Below, in pieces: positions 7,138 through 8,256 of a stretch of 8,256 bases of DNA (the stretch's first letter is position 1; every line of letters starts with the position of its first letter). A model generated the notes under the pieces. The model had not been told where the DNA came from. It saw only the letters and a program-made list of their open reading frames with translations, and ran no database searches. Source of the stretch: Brumimicrobium sp051745635 (GTDB taxonomy: Bacteria; Bacteroidota; Bacteroidia; Flavobacteriales_D; Crocinitomicaceae). The stretch is from contig JBNJEH010000093.1 of NCBI GenBank assembly GCA_051745635.1, positions 1-8,256 of the forward strand, read 5' to 3'. The translations under genes were made by a program, and so were the position numbers.

Positions 7138-7857
7138 ATGGGTAGAGCGTTTGAAGCGAGAAGAACAGCAAAAGAGAAACGATGGAGCAAAATGTCAAAA
7201 GTGTTCCCAAAACTGTTGAAAGCGATTACGATGGCCGCAAAAGAAGGGGGTGAAGACCCAGCAATGAATGCCACGCTCAGGACAGCTATTCAAAATGCGA
7301 AATCGCAGAATGTACCAAAAGACAATATTGAAAAAGCCATCAAACGGGCTTCTTCAAAAGATGTAGAAAACTATGAACTCGTCAACTATGAAGGAAAGGG
7401 GCCACACGGGGTGCTCGTCTATGTCGAGTGTGCCACCGATAACCCGACGAGAACCGTGGCGAATGTCAAGTCGTATTTTAATAAAGCCGGTGGTCAAGTC
7501 GTTCCCAACGGTTCTTTTGAGTTTATGTTTGATCGAAAAGCCGTCTTTGAAATTGCTCCTGAACATACCGAAGAAACTGATATAGAAACCCTGGAACTCG
7601 AACTCATTGACGCAGGACTTCAGGAAATTGAACAGACCGAAGATGGAACGATCATCATCTATGGTGACTATACCAGTTTTGGAACCCTTCAGGAAGCACT
7701 GGAAACAAAGGATATTGAGGTGGCCAAATCCAATTTGAAACGCTATGCGACCTCGCCCATTGAATTGAGTGAAGAACAAATGGAAGAAGCTGAAAAGCTA
7801 CTCGATAAAATAGAAGACGACGACGACATTCAACAAGTGTTTACGAATATCGCTTAG
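7138..7857 (+). CDS. yebC: YebC/PmpR/TACO1-family protein
   Basis: A cytoplasmic protein of 239 residues, full length for the family. The N-terminal helical domain opens MGRAFEARRTAKEKRWSKMS in place of the proteobacterial MAGHSKWANIKHRK, which is the Bacteroidota variant. The hallmark stretch NAKSQNVPKDNIEKAIKR (54-71) follows, then YEGKGPHGVLVYVECATDNP and RTVANVKSYFNKAGG in the second domain. The family was long annotated as a transcriptional regulator (PmpR), while more recent work on bacterial YebC and mitochondrial TACO1 points to ribosome association and help with polyproline stalling. The ATG at 7138 fits the conserved N-terminus exactly. It has no Shine-Dalgarno site but an A-rich leader. 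Transcribed divergently from the caspase-like operon, it is probably monocistronic and functionally unrelated to its neighbours. The acidic C-terminus (KIEDDDD) is intact. Confidence 0.95.
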   Translation: MGRAFEARRTAKEKRWSKMSKVFPKLLKAITMAAKEGGEDPAMNATLRTAIQNAKSQNVPKDNIEKAIKRASSKDVENYELVNYEGKGPHGVLVYVECATDNPTRTVANVKSYFNKAGGQVVPNGSFEFMFDRKAVFEIAPEHTEETDIETLELELIDAGLQEIEQTEDGTIIIYGDYTSFGTLQEALETKDIEVAKSNLKRYATSPIELSEEQMEEAEKLLDKIEDDDDIQQVFTNIA

Positions 7858-7942
7858 AAGGAATTCCTGGAGAATTGTACCAGTATTTGAGTTGGAGCGT
7901 GCTCTTCCGATTCAGTCAAAACTTTTATTATTTGACCATTAA

Positions 7943-8076
7943 GAAGTTGCAGAGCCGATTGTGTTACCGTTGACTGCAGTGTAATATACATTGAAAGGAG
8001 TAAAAAGCACTACTATATGGGAAACCATTAAGAAGTTAAGGATCATTAAGACCAAACCGCTTAAAGCTTCTTAATT
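7943..8076. repeat. Intergenic direct repeat, copy 1
   Basis: This starts GAAGTTGCAGAGCCGATTGT and runs 134 bases in close match to copy 2, which begins 180 bp later. Identity is roughly 90% with about two single-base indels. The 5' half is a conserved non-palindromic block and the 3' half is the left and most of the right arm of a long palindrome. A short echo of the palindrome arm (ACCATTAAGAAGTT, 7935-7948) also sits at the left boundary, suggesting that further units once lay upstream. Confidence 0.9.
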
Positions 8077-8086
8077 TCTAAATGGT
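8024..8086. repeat. Long imperfect palindrome in repeat copy 1
   Basis: Two 27-base arms (8024-8050 and 8060-8086) enclose a 9-base loop ACCAAACCG. Comparing one arm with the reverse complement of the other gives 22 of 27 matches. The left arm holds three TTAAG words (from 8028, 8036 and 8046). There is no T tract, so it does not look like a terminator. It resembles a REP- or MITE-like intergenic palindrome. Confidence 0.85.
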
Positions 8087-8122
8087 GGGGTTATTCTTAG
8101 AACAAAACTCCTTTTTTACCAG

Positions 8123-8256
8123 GAAGTTGCAGAGCCGATTGTGTTACCGTTAGCTGCAGTGTAATATACGTTGAAAGCAGGAAAAAAGCACTACCTATAG
8201 GGAAACCATTAAGAAGTTAAGGATCATTAAGATCAACTGCTAAATGCTTCTTAATT
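8123..8256. repeat. Intergenic direct repeat, copy 2 (cut by window end)
   Basis: Second copy of the unit. The palindrome's left arm (8205-8231) is identical to that of copy 1 over all 27 bases, while the loop and start of the right arm have changed (ATCAACTG in place of ACCAAACCG). The right arm continues past the window, so the element and possibly further copies extend to the right. Confidence 0.9.

Larger units (their letters stand above)
7858..8256. other. Non-coding region downstream of yebC holding tandem palindromic repeats
   Basis: No gene is supported in these 399 bases. Most of the stretch is occupied by two long direct repeats with internal palindromes, listed separately. No clear terminator with a T tract follows yebC. 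Positions 8087-8122, between the repeats, are unique and include a T6 run (about 8112-8117). The only open frame, on the minus strand (8046 to 7939, 35 codons, ending NGNTIGSATS), is not preserved in the second repeat copy. Confidence 0.6.

Noticed and set aside
7354..7779. 141-codon minus-strand open frame opposite yebC
   Set aside because: It is antisense to a highly conserved gene and has no independent support.
2786..7857. Functional link between yebC (polyproline translation) and the PPPP tail of the small protein
   Set aside because: The genes are on opposite strands with separate promoters, and PPPP motifs are common enough that proximity alone means little.
7859..7868. AGGAATTCCT palindrome right after the yebC stop as a terminator
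   Set aside because: It is a 10-bp palindrome with no loop and no following T tract, most likely chance.
7939..8046. 35-codon minus-strand frame in repeat copy 1, ending NVYYTAVNGNTIGSATS
   Set aside because: Copy 2 has an in-frame stop upstream and an indel, so the frame is not maintained, although the last ~17 residues are similar in both copies.
7935..8256. CRISPR array or integron attC sites
   Set aside because: The units are too long and too few for CRISPR, with no cas gene; I see no attC-type core pairs and no integrase or cassette genes.

Overview
The window looks like chromosomal DNA of a Bacteroidota bacterium, probably near the Flavobacteriales. The signs are a SusC-style carboxypeptidase-like domain at the N-terminus of a TonB-dependent receptor, signal peptides cleaved just before Gln, A-rich start contexts without Shine-Dalgarno sites, TAnnTTTG-like -7 promoter boxes, and the Bacteroidota form of YebC. 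No integrase, transposase, tRNA, rRNA or CRISPR array is visible.

Layout. Positions 1-60 may hold the last codons of a rightward gene. From 6803 down to 127 three genes lie on the minus strand. The first encodes an exported 1161-residue protein with WD40 propellers and a C-terminal caspase-like (C14) protease. Four bases later comes a 175-residue membrane-anchored or exported protein. After a 256-bp gap comes an 800-residue TonB-dependent outer-membrane receptor of the hemoglobin/hemin/transferrin type, which ends at a strong Rho-independent terminator (84-115). The 334-bp region 6804-7137 is a divergent promoter region. Rightward from it runs a YebC/PmpR/TACO1-family gene (7138-7857), with a perfect 7+7 bp inverted repeat in its leader. 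The last 399 bases (7858-8256) are non-coding and hold two ~134-bp direct repeats about 180 bp apart, each carrying a long imperfect palindrome.

How the genes may work together. The 4-bp junction implies that the caspase-like gene and the small protein are co-transcribed, and the receptor may be the distal gene of the same unit. The small protein resembles, from memory, a Bacteroidota family found next to TonB-dependent receptors, so the receptor and small protein are probably an envelope uptake pair. Whether the exported caspase-like protein acts on that system is inference. The most notable details are a perfect 15-bp tandem repeat encoding an acidic loop just after the catalytic Cys, a canonical EF-hand-type loop near the protease C-terminus, and the tandem intergenic repeats.
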